The notes beneath the pieces are model-generated. The model ran no database searches. It saw only the letters and a program-made list of their open reading frames with translations, and was not told where the DNA came from. Positions 1 to 7,078 of a stretch of 37,693 nucleotides of DNA are shown piece after piece. Origin of the DNA: Oscillospiraceae bacterium (lineage in GTDB: Bacteria; Bacillota; Clostridia; Oscillospirales; Ruminococcaceae); contig JAFWQJ010000083.1 in NCBI GenBank assembly GCA_017545185.1, forward strand, positions 1-37,693, in the 5' to 3' direction. Each line of letters starts with the position of its first letter. Within the stretch, counting starts at the first letter, position 1. A program made the position numbers and the translations under genes.

Positions 1-1
1 A

Positions 2-940
2 AAGCTGATCGCCGATGTGACCGCTGCCGCCGCTGACCAGAACCCGAAGTTCATCGCGGTCTGCGGCTCCCCGATGCCGATGATGATCGGCGTGGACTTT
101 GACGCCGTCGCGTTTGAGATCGAGCAGCGCACCGGCATCCGCACCTTTGCGCTGCATACGAACGGGATGCATTCCTATCCGGACGGCGCATCCGAAGCAC
201 TCCGCTGCATTGCGGAGGAATATGTCAGACCCGCGGGGACAAAGATCCCGAACGGCGTCAATCTGCTCGGCATGACGCCGCTCGATTTCGGCAATCTGAA
301 CACGGCTGCGAGCATCCGGGAATGGCTCACGGCAAACGGCTTTGAGACGGTCGCCTGCTTTGCAATGGGCGATGCGCTCGAAACGCTCGCAAATGCTGCG
401 AATGCATCGGTCAGTCTAGTGCTGTCGCAGAGCGGGCTTGCCGCGGCGGAATATCTGCACGAAGCCTTCGGGATCCCGTATGTCTGCGGCGTGCCTTACG
501 GAGAGGCGTTTTCCGCGCTGCTTGCGGATACCCTGCGGACGGCTGCGGCAGACGGTACATGTGCATATCCCTGCACGGAGCGCGGGCAGGAAGGAAAGAA
601 CGTCACGGTCATCGGTGAGGCGGTGTCTGCCGGTTCGATTGCGGCGGCGCTCGGCCTGACCGGATACGCGGCAAACGTGATCTGTCCGCTGCCGCATGAC
701 AAAAATCTGCTCGCGGACGGTGATTCCGGTGCCTTTGCGGAGGACGAGATCGCCGCGGCACTGGCGGGAATGCAGCCGGACACGGTCATCGCCGATCCGC
801 TGTACCGGTTTATCCTGCCGGAAAACGCAAAGCATATTCATCTGCCGCATACGGCATTTTCGGGCAGATGCTACGATAAGATCATTCCCGACCTGACGGG
901 CAGCAGCTTTGATGCATGGTATAGGGAGGCATTGTTATGA
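2..940 (+). CDS. Nitrogenase component-1-like oxidoreductase subunit, 5'-truncated by window edge
   Basis: The reading frame is open to the left edge, so the true start lies upstream; the GTG at 17 is only an internal codon. The visible part (about 312 aa) aligns along its whole length with the 350-aa protein at 5573-6625. Shared blocks are a G-[ST]-P-x-P segment, LLGxTPLD / ILGATPLD, a central Rossmann-like repeat and a C-terminal IADxxxR...PH motif. By that alignment about 80 N-terminal residues are missing, probably including the GGC-x4-C cysteine pair seen in the paralogue. This fits the PF00148 superfamily (NifD/NifK/BchN/BchB-like), whose members carry FeS clusters and take electrons from a NifH-type Fe protein. 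The NifH-like gene is two genes downstream. The substrate is unknown. The stop overlaps the next start (ATGA). Family is fairly secure; role in the complex is inferred. Confidence 0.75.
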   Translation, partial: KLIADVTAAAADQNPKFIAVCGSPMPMMIGVDFDAVAFEIEQRTGIRTFALHTNGMHSYPDGASEALRCIAEEYVRPAGTKIPNGVNLLGMTPLDFGNLNTAASIREWLTANGFETVACFAMGDALETLANAANASVSLVLSQSGLAAAEYLHEAFGIPYVCGVPYGEAFSALLADTLRTAAADGTCAYPCTERGQEGKNVTVIGEAVSAGSIAAALGLTGYAANVICPLPHDKNLLADGDSGAFAEDEIAAALAGMQPDTVIADPLYRFILPENAKHIHLPHTAFSGRCYDKIIPDLTGSSFDAWYREALL

Positions 941-1329
941 AGCACGGAAAGCATATCCTGATCGCGTACATCTTTCATCTGGTCCCGATCATCCTCGGAT
1001 TTACGGCGGGCAGAGACCGGTTTCATTTCATGGGGTTCTGCGCGATCGCCGGCACGATCGCTTATATCATCTACTGGTGCATAGCAAACCGGAAGCAGTT
1101 TCTCTCGTGGGCGGTATTCGTGCATTTTCTGATCGGTGCCGCCGTGCAGATCATTCTGAATGCGGCGGAGATCATTGAGCCTGACAGCGGTATGTTTTCG
1201 GGGCTCGGACAGTATTTTTATATGATCTATGTTGCGGTCTCCGCTGTGCTGGTCGGCCTCACGAATCTGATTTTGTGGCTGATCGACAGACGCCGCAAAA
1301 CGAAACAGGCAGCACAGCCGGAAGAATAA
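937..1329 (+). CDS. Small integral membrane protein, unknown
   Basis: A 130-aa protein with four hydrophobic segments (about residues 7-22, 32-48, 56-75 and 93-115) and a basic C-terminal tail (DRRRKTKQ), predicting a four-helix inner-membrane protein. No enzymatic motif is visible. Its ATG overlaps the stop of the upstream component-1-like gene, and the NifH-like gene starts 10 bp downstream, so it is transcribed and probably translationally coupled with the nitrogenase-like genes. I do not recognise a family. Its position suggests a membrane partner of the complex, but it could simply be an unrelated passenger like the GNAT and VOC genes nearby. Confidence 0.7.
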   Translation: MKHGKHILIAYIFHLVPIILGFTAGRDRFHFMGFCAIAGTIAYIIYWCIANRKQFLSWAVFVHFLIGAAVQIILNAAEIIEPDSGMFSGLGQYFYMIYVAVSAVLVGLTNLILWLIDRRRKTKQAAQPEE

Positions 1330-1339
1330 GAGGAACGAT

Positions 1340-2101
1340 ATGATAAAGCTGGCAATTTACGGCAAGGGCGGCATCGGCAAATCGACCTGCACCGCGAACC
1401 TCGCGGCGGCATTTGCGATGCGCGGCAAAAAGGTCATCCAGATCGGCTGCGACCCGAAGGCCGATTCCACGATCAATCTGCTGAACGGGGAGCCGGTCAC
1501 GCCGGTCATGGACTGGATGCGCGACCACGACGACGAGCCGGACAGCCTCGACCAGATCGCGAAGGAGGGCTTCGGCGGGGTGCTCTGCATTGAGACCGGC
1601 GGCCCGACACCGGGGCTCGGCTGCGCGGGGCGCGGCATCATCACGACATTTTCGCTGCTCAAGGAGCTGCGCCTGTTCGAGACATATCAGCCGGACGTCG
1701 TGCTATACGATGTGCTCGGCGACGTCGTCTGCGGCGGGTTTGCCGCACCGATCCGGGAGGGCTACGCGGAGCAGGTGCTGATCGTCACATCCGGCGAAAA
1801 AATGGCGCTCTACGCCGCGAACAATATCAACAATGCGGTGAAGAATTTTGAGGACAGAAGCTATGCGAAGGTACGCGGGCTGATCCTCAACCGCCGCAAT
1901 GTCACGGACGAGGAAGCGAAGGTGCGCGCCTTTGCAGAAACAGCAGGGCTTTCGATCGCGGCGGATATCCCAAGATCGGACGATATCACAAAGTACGAGG
2001 ATACGGGCAAAACGGTCATTGAGGGCGACCCTGCCTGCGAGACCGCAAAGCGATTCTTTGCGCTGGCCGATCTGCTGATCGGTGAGGATGCGGGAATATG
2101 A
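1340..2101 (+). CDS. NifH-like ATP-dependent Fe protein (nitrogenase-like reductase)
   Basis: A 253-aa protein of the NifH/BchL/CfbC family. Visible hallmarks are the P-loop GKGGIGKST at residues 8-16, GCDPKADST at 36-44, the FeS ligand Cys95 in PGLGCAGRG (with Arg98 in the position of the ADP-ribosylated arginine of NifH), and the second ligand Cys131 in switch II ([10 protein letters not shown]). Each monomer of the homodimer would give two cysteines to a shared [4Fe-4S] cluster and couple ATP hydrolysis to electron transfer to a component-1-type protein. It is shorter than true NifH (about 290 aa), and no nifD/K with canonical MoFe ligands or nifB/E/N accompanies it, so nitrogen fixation is unlikely. 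Its partners are probably the component-1-like proteins at 2, 3833 and 5573. The stop overlaps the next ATG. Confidence 0.9.
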   Translation: MIKLAIYGKGGIGKSTCTANLAAAFAMRGKKVIQIGCDPKADSTINLLNGEPVTPVMDWMRDHDDEPDSLDQIAKEGFGGVLCIETGGPTPGLGCAGRGIITTFSLLKELRLFETYQPDVVLYDVLGDVVCGGFAAPIREGYAEQVLIVTSGEKMALYAANNINNAVKNFEDRSYAKVRGLILNRRNVTDEEAKVRAFAETAGLSIAADIPRSDDITKYEDTGKTVIEGDPACETAKRFFALADLLIGEDAGI

Positions 2102-2580
2102 GCAGCGGGCAGCCGGGCGGCATCACGGTCATGCGCGCCGCGGAGGAATGGCAGCGCGCCGGTGCCTATTCCGTGCGCATTCAGGGCATGAACCGGCAGC
2201 ATCATATTTCACTGCGCGAGGAATTTGACGGGCACGACGGCGAAGGCACAAAATACATCGTCCTGCTCGATGACGGCTATCCGTTTGCGACATGCCGGTT
2301 TTATCCGCTGGACGGAAACCGCGTGATGCTCGGGCGGGTCGTCGTGCTGCCGGAATACCGCGGAAAGCAGTACGGCGTGAAAACCGTCGCAGAAGCGGAG
2401 AAATGGATGCGGGAGCTCGGCTATCAGACCGCAGAGATCGAGAGCCGCACCGAAGCGGTCGGGTTCTACGAGAAGCTCGGCTACCGCAAAACCGGCGGCG
2501 GGATCGTCCGGAGCGGCGTGTTTGACTGCATCCGCATGACAAAGCCGCTCACCGGAACGGAGCAGTCAGATGAAAATTGA
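2098..2580 (+). CDS. GNAT-family N-acetyltransferase
   Basis: A 160-aa GNAT enzyme. The acetyl-CoA-binding motif A is [17 protein letters not shown] (about residues 80-96), followed by a typical motif B ending in [12 protein letters not shown] (about 122-135). Layout and length match small single-domain GNATs. It would transfer an acetyl group from acetyl-CoA to an amine; the acceptor cannot be predicted. The start ATG overlaps the stop of the NifH-like gene, and the 3' end overlaps the next gene by 11 bp, so it belongs to the same transcription unit. A role in the nitrogenase-like pathway is unproven. Confidence 0.85.
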   Translation: MSSGQPGGITVMRAAEEWQRAGAYSVRIQGMNRQHHISLREEFDGHDGEGTKYIVLLDDGYPFATCRFYPLDGNRVMLGRVVVLPEYRGKQYGVKTVAEAEKWMRELGYQTAEIESRTEAVGFYEKLGYRKTGGGIVRSGVFDCIRMTKPLTGTEQSDEN

Positions 2581-2953
2581 GCATATTGCGATGTATGTGC
2601 GCGACCCGGAACGTGCGCGGGACTTTTTCACGGAATATTTCGGCGGCACGGCAAATGACGGGTATCATAACCCGAAAACCGGGTTCCGCTCGTACTTCAT
2701 CCGCTTTGCGGACGGCGCACGGCTGGAGCTGATGAACAGGCCGCAGCTGTCAGACGGGATGCAGGACGGCAATCGCTTCGGCTATGCACATATTGCATTC
2801 AGCGCCGGGAGCAGAGACGCCGTTGACCGGCTGACCGAACGGCTCCGCGCTGCCGGGTACGAGGTCATCAGCGGCCCGCGCACGACCGGCGACGGCCATT
2901 ACGAAAGCTGCATTGCGGCGATTGAGGGCAATCTGATCGAGATTACGGAATAG
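2570..2953 (+). CDS. VOC-family (glyoxalase/bleomycin-resistance-like) protein
   Basis: A 127-aa single-unit vicinal-oxygen-chelate protein. The four positions that usually bind the metal are present: His5 (EHIAM), Glu in RLELMN, His in YAHIAF and Glu in LIEITE near the C-terminus. Such proteins act as dimers on small molecules as lyases, isomerases, dioxygenases or drug-binding proteins; the substrate is not predictable. The gene starts inside the end of the GNAT gene (11-bp overlap), and a second VOC gene follows 13 bp later. The two VOC proteins resemble each other only in the fold pattern, so they are probably not a recent duplication. Confidence 0.85.
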   Translation: MKIEHIAMYVRDPERARDFFTEYFGGTANDGYHNPKTGFRSYFIRFADGARLELMNRPQLSDGMQDGNRFGYAHIAFSAGSRDAVDRLTERLRAAGYEVISGPRTTGDGHYESCIAAIEGNLIEITE

Positions 2954-2966
2954 GGAGAATATTGCG

Positions 2967-3344
2967 ATGATCAAGGGCATTCACCATATCTCCATGAAAT
3001 GCGGTACGCAGGAGGCGTTCAGCAAAGCAAAATCGTTTTATCTGGATGTGCTCGGCATGACGGCCGTCCGGGAATGGGCTGACGGCATCATGCTCTCCGC
3101 CGGGAACTGCATGATCGAGATTTTCTGTAACGGCGCGGGCATCACCGAAAAGGGCGCGATCCGGCATTTTGCGCTGCTGACTGACGATATCGACGCACTT
3201 GCAGAAAAAATCACACAGGCCGGATACCGCTTTTTCATTGCACCGGATGACCGCGTGATTCAATCCGACCCGCCGTACCCGATCCGGATCGCATTCTGCA
3301 CCGGGCCGCTCGGCGAGGAGATCGAGCTCTTTCAGGAACGGTAA
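2967..3344 (+). CDS. VOC-family (glyoxalase-like) protein, second copy
   Basis: A 125-aa VOC protein. Metal-ligand candidates are His6/His7 in GIHHISM, Glu in MIEIFC, His in IRHFALLTDD and Glu in EEIELFQE near the C-terminus. It starts 13 bp after the first VOC gene, with a purine-rich ribosome-binding site (AGGGAGA) upstream. The pattern GLG-M/Y...FYLDVLGM is typical of glyoxalase I-like and lactoylglutathione-lyase-like proteins. The substrate is unknown. It is co-transcribed with the nitrogenase-like genes. Whether it works with the preceding VOC protein is inference. Confidence 0.85.
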   Translation: MIKGIHHISMKCGTQEAFSKAKSFYLDVLGMTAVREWADGIMLSAGNCMIEIFCNGAGITEKGAIRHFALLTDDIDALAEKITQAGYRFFIAPDDRVIQSDPPYPIRIAFCTGPLGEEIELFQER

Positions 3345-3359
3345 GCAAAAGGAGCAAAA

Positions 3360-3836
3360 ATGTTCAGTACAGATTCACATGAGATCGAATTTTTATATCT
3401 GTTCGGCGGCAGACGCCTGCTGATCATCGTCGGCATCGTGCTGTACCTGATCGCGGGTGCCGCGCTGCTGATGTTCATTCCGCAGACGTATGACTGGGTG
3501 CGCGCGGAGGCAAGATACACCGTGCAGGCCGATATCGTTTCCTCGAAGGTGGATTATTTCGGGAGCAGCCGCAAGAAAGAGGACAAGCGGTACGAGGTCA
3601 CCATGGAATATGAGATCAACGGCATCCGCCGGACGCATACGGAAATCTGCTCGCATGAGCCGACCGGCAAGCAGAAGCTGCGTGTTTACTGCACGCGGGA
3701 CGGCCGCTGGGAGGTTCTGGAGTATAATATTCCTGCAATGATATTGCTGACCGCGATCGCAGTCTGTGCCGCGATCTACGGGACGACTGTGCTGCGCGCG
3801 GCGAAGGAGCGGAAAAATACAGGAGAATCTGCATGA
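3360..3836 (+). CDS. DUF3592-like two-helix membrane protein
   Basis: A 158-aa protein with an N-terminal membrane helix (about residues 18-40), an extracytoplasmic beta-rich domain (about 45-120, with EVTMEYEINGIRRTHTE and RVYCTRDGRWEVLEYN segments) and a second helix (about 125-147). This two-helix arrangement around a small beta domain is typical of DUF3592 proteins, whose function is unknown. The ribosome-binding site AAAAGGAGC precedes the ATG. The stop overlaps the start of the next component-1-like gene (ATGA). Confidence 0.7.
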   Translation: MFSTDSHEIEFLYLFGGRRLLIIVGIVLYLIAGAALLMFIPQTYDWVRAEARYTVQADIVSSKVDYFGSSRKKEDKRYEVTMEYEINGIRRTHTEICSHEPTGKQKLRVYCTRDGRWEVLEYNIPAMILLTAIAVCAAIYGTTVLRAAKERKNTGESA

Positions 3837-5122
3837 ATCACAACGCATACAGCATCACCGCGGCGGAGCTTGCCGCGGGAGGCTTTGATAATCTGCCGCC
3901 GGAGCTGAACAGTGCGAAGCACCTGATCTACAGCTCGCCGGCGACGCTCGACTACAATTCACCGGGCGCAAAGGGCTTCGGCGTCAAACGCGCGGGGCTC
4001 GCGATCCCGGGCTCCGTGATGCTGCTGGTCGCGCCGGGCTGCTGCGGCCGCAATACCGCGCTGCTCAACGAGCTCGGCTACAGCGAGCGGTTTTTCTACC
4101 TGCTGCTCGACGACACCGACATCGTCACGGGACGCTATCTCAAGAAAATTCCGCAGGCCTGCGCGGAGCTGCTCGGCGAATGCAAAACGCCGCCGTCCGC
4201 GGTCGTGATCTGCATTACCTGCGTCGATGCGCTGCTCGGCACCGATATGGAGCGCGTCTGCCGAGCCTGCACGGAGCAGACCGATGTCCCGACGATCCCG
4301 GCGTATATGTACGCACTGACGCGCGAAAAGCGTCTGCCGCCGATGGCACTGGTGCGCAGATCGGTCTACTCGCTGCTCGAAAAGCAGAAGCGTGTTTCTA
4401 CAGCCTGTAATCTGCTCGGCTATTTCTCAGCGCTGGAGGACGGCTGTGAGATCTATCGGCTGCTGCGGTCGGCGGGCATCAAAACGATCGGTGAGATCGG
4501 CCGATGTCAGACATTCGACGAATATACGCGGCTTTCGCAGGCAAATTTCAACCTTGTGCTCAATGCGGAGGCAAGATACGCGGCGCAGGATATGCAGGAG
4601 CGGCTCGGCATTCCGTATATCGAGCTGACGCGGTTATACCGGCTGGATAAAATTCGCAACCAGTACCGGCTGCTCGGGCAGGCGCTCGGCGTGACGTTTG
4701 ACGATGCGGACGATTATCAGGAGGCGCTGGAAACCGTCGAGCGGTTCCGTGACAAATACGGCGCGCTGAAAATCGCGGTCGGCGAATGCCTGAACGCGGA
4801 CAGCTTCGAGCTCGCGCTCGCGCTGACGGAATACGGATTCACGGTGACGGAGATCTACGGGACGGTCGGCGAGCGCAATTTTGTCTTTCTCAAAAAGCTG
4901 GCGGAGCTCTCGCCGAAAACACGTATCTACTCGAATTTATCGCCGTCGATGCTCAATTATCGGTGCGATGACGAGCCCGATGCGGTCATCGGCAACGACG
5001 CGATGTACTATCACAAAAACGTGCCGGGCGTCGGCTTTCAGGACGAGGCGCAGCCGTTCGGCTACCGCGGCGTGACGCTCCTGTTTGCGCAGCTCGATGC
5101 GGCAATGCAGGGGGCGGGCTGA
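3833..5122 (+). CDS. Nitrogenase component-1-like oxidoreductase, larger (NifD-like) subunit
   Basis: A 429-aa PF00148-type protein. Two cysteine sites sit where NifD-family proteins bind their P-cluster or [4Fe-4S] cluster: VAPGCCGRN (Cys70/Cys71) and ICITCVDALLGTD (Cys130), the latter closely resembling the C-P-x-G-L-I-G-D-D block of NifD. Three Rossmann-like lobes follow, ending with DAVIGNDAMYYHK and PFGYRGVTLL. The usual His and Cys that hold the FeMo cofactor in NifD cannot be assigned, so this is a nitrogenase-like rather than nitrogenase enzyme. It probably pairs with the smaller component-1-like proteins at 2 and 5573 and is reduced by the NifH-like protein. The start overlaps the DUF3592 gene, and a 150-aa ORF follows after 1 bp. 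Confidence 0.8.
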   Translation: MNHNAYSITAAELAAGGFDNLPPELNSAKHLIYSSPATLDYNSPGAKGFGVKRAGLAIPGSVMLLVAPGCCGRNTALLNELGYSERFFYLLLDDTDIVTGRYLKKIPQACAELLGECKTPPSAVVICITCVDALLGTDMERVCRACTEQTDVPTIPAYMYALTREKRLPPMALVRRSVYSLLEKQKRVSTACNLLGYFSALEDGCEIYRLLRSAGIKTIGEIGRCQTFDEYTRLSQANFNLVLNAEARYAAQDMQERLGIPYIELTRLYRLDKIRNQYRLLGQALGVTFDDADDYQEALETVERFRDKYGALKIAVGECLNADSFELALALTEYGFTVTEIYGTVGERNFVFLKKLAELSPKTRIYSNLSPSMLNYRCDDEPDAVIGNDAMYYHKNVPGVGFQDEAQPFGYRGVTLLFAQLDAAMQGAG

Positions 5123-5123
5123 C

Positions 5124-5576
5124 ATGGCGGACTGGAAGGCGAAGGAGTATTATACCGTGCAGCTTGACGGGATCCCGGTGGAGCGCCTCGCAGGATTCCT
5201 GCGCGGAACGCTTGGGCTCAGCGAGGAAACGGCGGTCAGATCGCAATTTTATACCAAAGAAGCGGGCGATCTTGCGTATTCGGATTCGTTCGATCTTGCG
5301 GCGTATTTTGCCGGCCGCGGCAGCGCATCCGTGCACATGAAAACCGTCTGCTTTGACCGCGCATACCGCGACGGCACCTGTGTGATCTGTTCGGACGGAA
5401 CGGCTGCGGAACTGGAATGTGACATCGAGGAAAAGGATTTTGATACGCAGCGGGTTCCGGCGCTGGAAGCATGGCTGACGGAGCAGATACGGGAGGGAAT
5501 AGCTGAATATGCGAGCATCAACTACACTTTCGATAATGCGCCGCTGTTTGAGATCAGGAAAGGAGACTTGTCATGA
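5124..5576 (+). CDS. Conserved-looking 150-aa protein of unknown function
   Basis: I chose the ATG at 5124, one base after the upstream stop, because an upstream start would overlap the preceding gene by 38 bp. The 150-aa product begins MADWKAKEYYTVQLDGIP. It is soluble and mixed alpha/beta, with no transmembrane helix or signal peptide. It has three cysteines (in VCFD, TCVIC and LECD), two of them close together in GTCVICSDG, which could be a metal or redox site but match no family I know. It lies between the NifD-like gene and a NifK-like gene, with an ATGA overlap into the latter, so a small subunit or assembly factor of the complex is plausible but unproven. Confidence 0.7.
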   Translation: MADWKAKEYYTVQLDGIPVERLAGFLRGTLGLSEETAVRSQFYTKEAGDLAYSDSFDLAAYFAGRGSASVHMKTVCFDRAYRDGTCVICSDGTAAELECDIEEKDFDTQRVPALEAWLTEQIREGIAEYASINYTFDNAPLFEIRKGDLS

Positions 5577-6625
5577 GCAGTCTGCTGACGCATCTTTCGC
5601 CGCTCGCGCCGGACGATTCCGGTGCCTGTGCGGTGCTCTACGAGCTGGGCGGCATCACGGTCATCTGCGACGCCGGCGGCTGCGCGGGCAATGTCTGCGG
5701 CTTTGACGAACCGCGCTGGCTCGAGAAAAAATCCGCGCTGTTCAGTGCCGGGCTCCGCGATATGGACGCGATCCTCGGGCGCGACAAGCTGCTGATCGAC
5801 AAGCTCTGTCAGATCACGGAGCAGGTCCCCGCCGATTTTACGGCGATCGTCGGAACGCCCGTACCTGCGGTGATCGCGACCGATTTTCACGCGCTGCAGC
5901 GTATGGCCGAAAAGCGCACGGGACTGCCGTGCATCGTCATCCCGACGGATGGCACAAAGCATTATGATGTCGGCGCGGAACAGGCTTATCTTGCTGTATT
6001 TGAGCGCTTCGCAACAGAGCAATATCCGATCAAAAAGAACAAGGTCGGCATTCTCGGCGCGACGCCGCTCGATACCGGCTGTACCCATGCGAAGGATATC
6101 GTGCACGGGATGAATTATGACGAAATTGTCTGCTTCGGTCTGGACAGCGGGCTCGATGAGATCCGGCGGGCATCGGAGTGTTCCGTGATCCATGTGATCG
6201 CGCCGTCCGGCCTGAAAACCGCGAAGCTGCTGAAAGAACGCTTCGGAACACCCTATGTGATCCTGCCGCGGATACCGAATGAGATCCTGTCAGTCTGCCG
6301 CAAAACGGACATCAGTGACAAGCGCATTCTAATCGTGCATCAGCAATATGCTGCAAATCATCTGCGCGAGCTGCTGTACCCGCAGGAGGACTATCTCCCG
6401 CAGGCAGCGCAGATCGACTGCGCAACATGGTTCAAATTTGATAAGAGATGCGCGAATGAACACGATTTCCGGATCAAAGCAGAGCAAGATCTGCGCAATG
6501 CAGCGCAAGATTATGATATTATCATTGCCGACGGGATGTTCCGTCGGGCGGTGCCAGAGTTCAACGGCGAATGGATCAACTGGCCGCATTATGCGGTCTC
6601 AGGCTCGGAAGGAGCGGTGTTATGA
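5573..6625 (+). CDS. Nitrogenase component-1-like oxidoreductase, smaller (NifK-like) subunit
   Basis: A complete 350-aa paralogue of the truncated first gene of the window. N-terminal cysteines lie in DAGGCAGNVCGF (Cys37 and Cys42), a candidate half of an inter-subunit FeS cluster. The position that holds a cysteine in NifK (…TSC-x-E) reads IVGTPVPAVIATD, without cysteine. Conserved later blocks are GILGATPLD, the IVCFGLDSG repeat and IIADGMFRR...WPHYAVSG. Being shorter than NifK (about 450-520 aa), it belongs to the compact nitrogenase-like branch. An RBS (AAAGGAG) precedes the start, which overlaps the previous stop, and the stop overlaps the next gene. Partner assignment is inferred from clustering with the NifH-like and NifD-like genes. 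Confidence 0.8.
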   Translation: MSSLLTHLSPLAPDDSGACAVLYELGGITVICDAGGCAGNVCGFDEPRWLEKKSALFSAGLRDMDAILGRDKLLIDKLCQITEQVPADFTAIVGTPVPAVIATDFHALQRMAEKRTGLPCIVIPTDGTKHYDVGAEQAYLAVFERFATEQYPIKKNKVGILGATPLDTGCTHAKDIVHGMNYDEIVCFGLDSGLDEIRRASECSVIHVIAPSGLKTAKLLKERFGTPYVILPRIPNEILSVCRKTDISDKRILIVHQQYAANHLRELLYPQEDYLPQAAQIDCATWFKFDKRCANEHDFRIKAEQDLRNAAQDYDIIIADGMFRRAVPEFNGEWINWPHYAVSGSEGAVL

Positions 6626-7056
6626 TACGGGAAGCAATGCGCGGCGACCTCGAAGGTCTGCTGCTGTTATACACGCATTTACATGAAAAATCGGTTCCTG
6701 CGGATACACCGGAGCGGGCTGTGCTCTGGGACAAAATCCTCAGCGACCCGGACTATCACATCATCGTCGCGGAGGAGGACGGCCTGATCGTGTCGTCCTG
6801 TGTCTGCGTGATCGTGCCGAACCTGACGCACGGGCTGCGGCCGTATGCGCTGATTGAGAACGTCGTGACGCATGCGGAATACAGAAAGCGCGGGCTGGCG
6901 AGTGCCTGTCTTGATTTTGCGCGGGAGCTTGCGAGAAAGCAAGATTGCTACAAAATCATGCTGATGACCGGCTCGAAGGAGGAGAGCACGCTGCGGTTTT
7001 ACGAGCGTGCCGGCTACAGCCGCGGCGACAAAACCGCATTCAATCAATGGCTGTGA
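6622..7056 (+). CDS. GNAT-family N-acetyltransferase
   Basis: A 144-aa GNAT enzyme. The start at 6622 makes an ATGA overlap with the upstream stop and follows GGAGCGG; an earlier in-frame ATG at 6571 would lie inside the previous gene. Motif A reads NVVTHAEYRKRGLASACL (about residues 76-93), and the C-terminal part has the GSKEESTLRFYERAGY segment common to ribosomal-protein-type and amino-acid GNATs. The substrate is unknown. It sits between the nitrogenase-like genes and hypF, so the operon carries two unrelated GNATs. Confidence 0.85.
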   Translation: MIREAMRGDLEGLLLLYTHLHEKSVPADTPERAVLWDKILSDPDYHIIVAEEDGLIVSSCVCVIVPNLTHGLRPYALIENVVTHAEYRKRGLASACLDFARELARKQDCYKIMLMTGSKEESTLRFYERAGYSRGDKTAFNQWL

Positions 7057-7078
7057 CAGGCAGACAAGGAGGTGCGCA

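Noticed and set aside
1340-7056. True nitrogenase (nitrogen fixation) cluster
   Set aside because: No nifB/E/N, component-1 proteins are short, and MoFe cofactor ligands cannot be assigned; only nitrogenase-like is supported.
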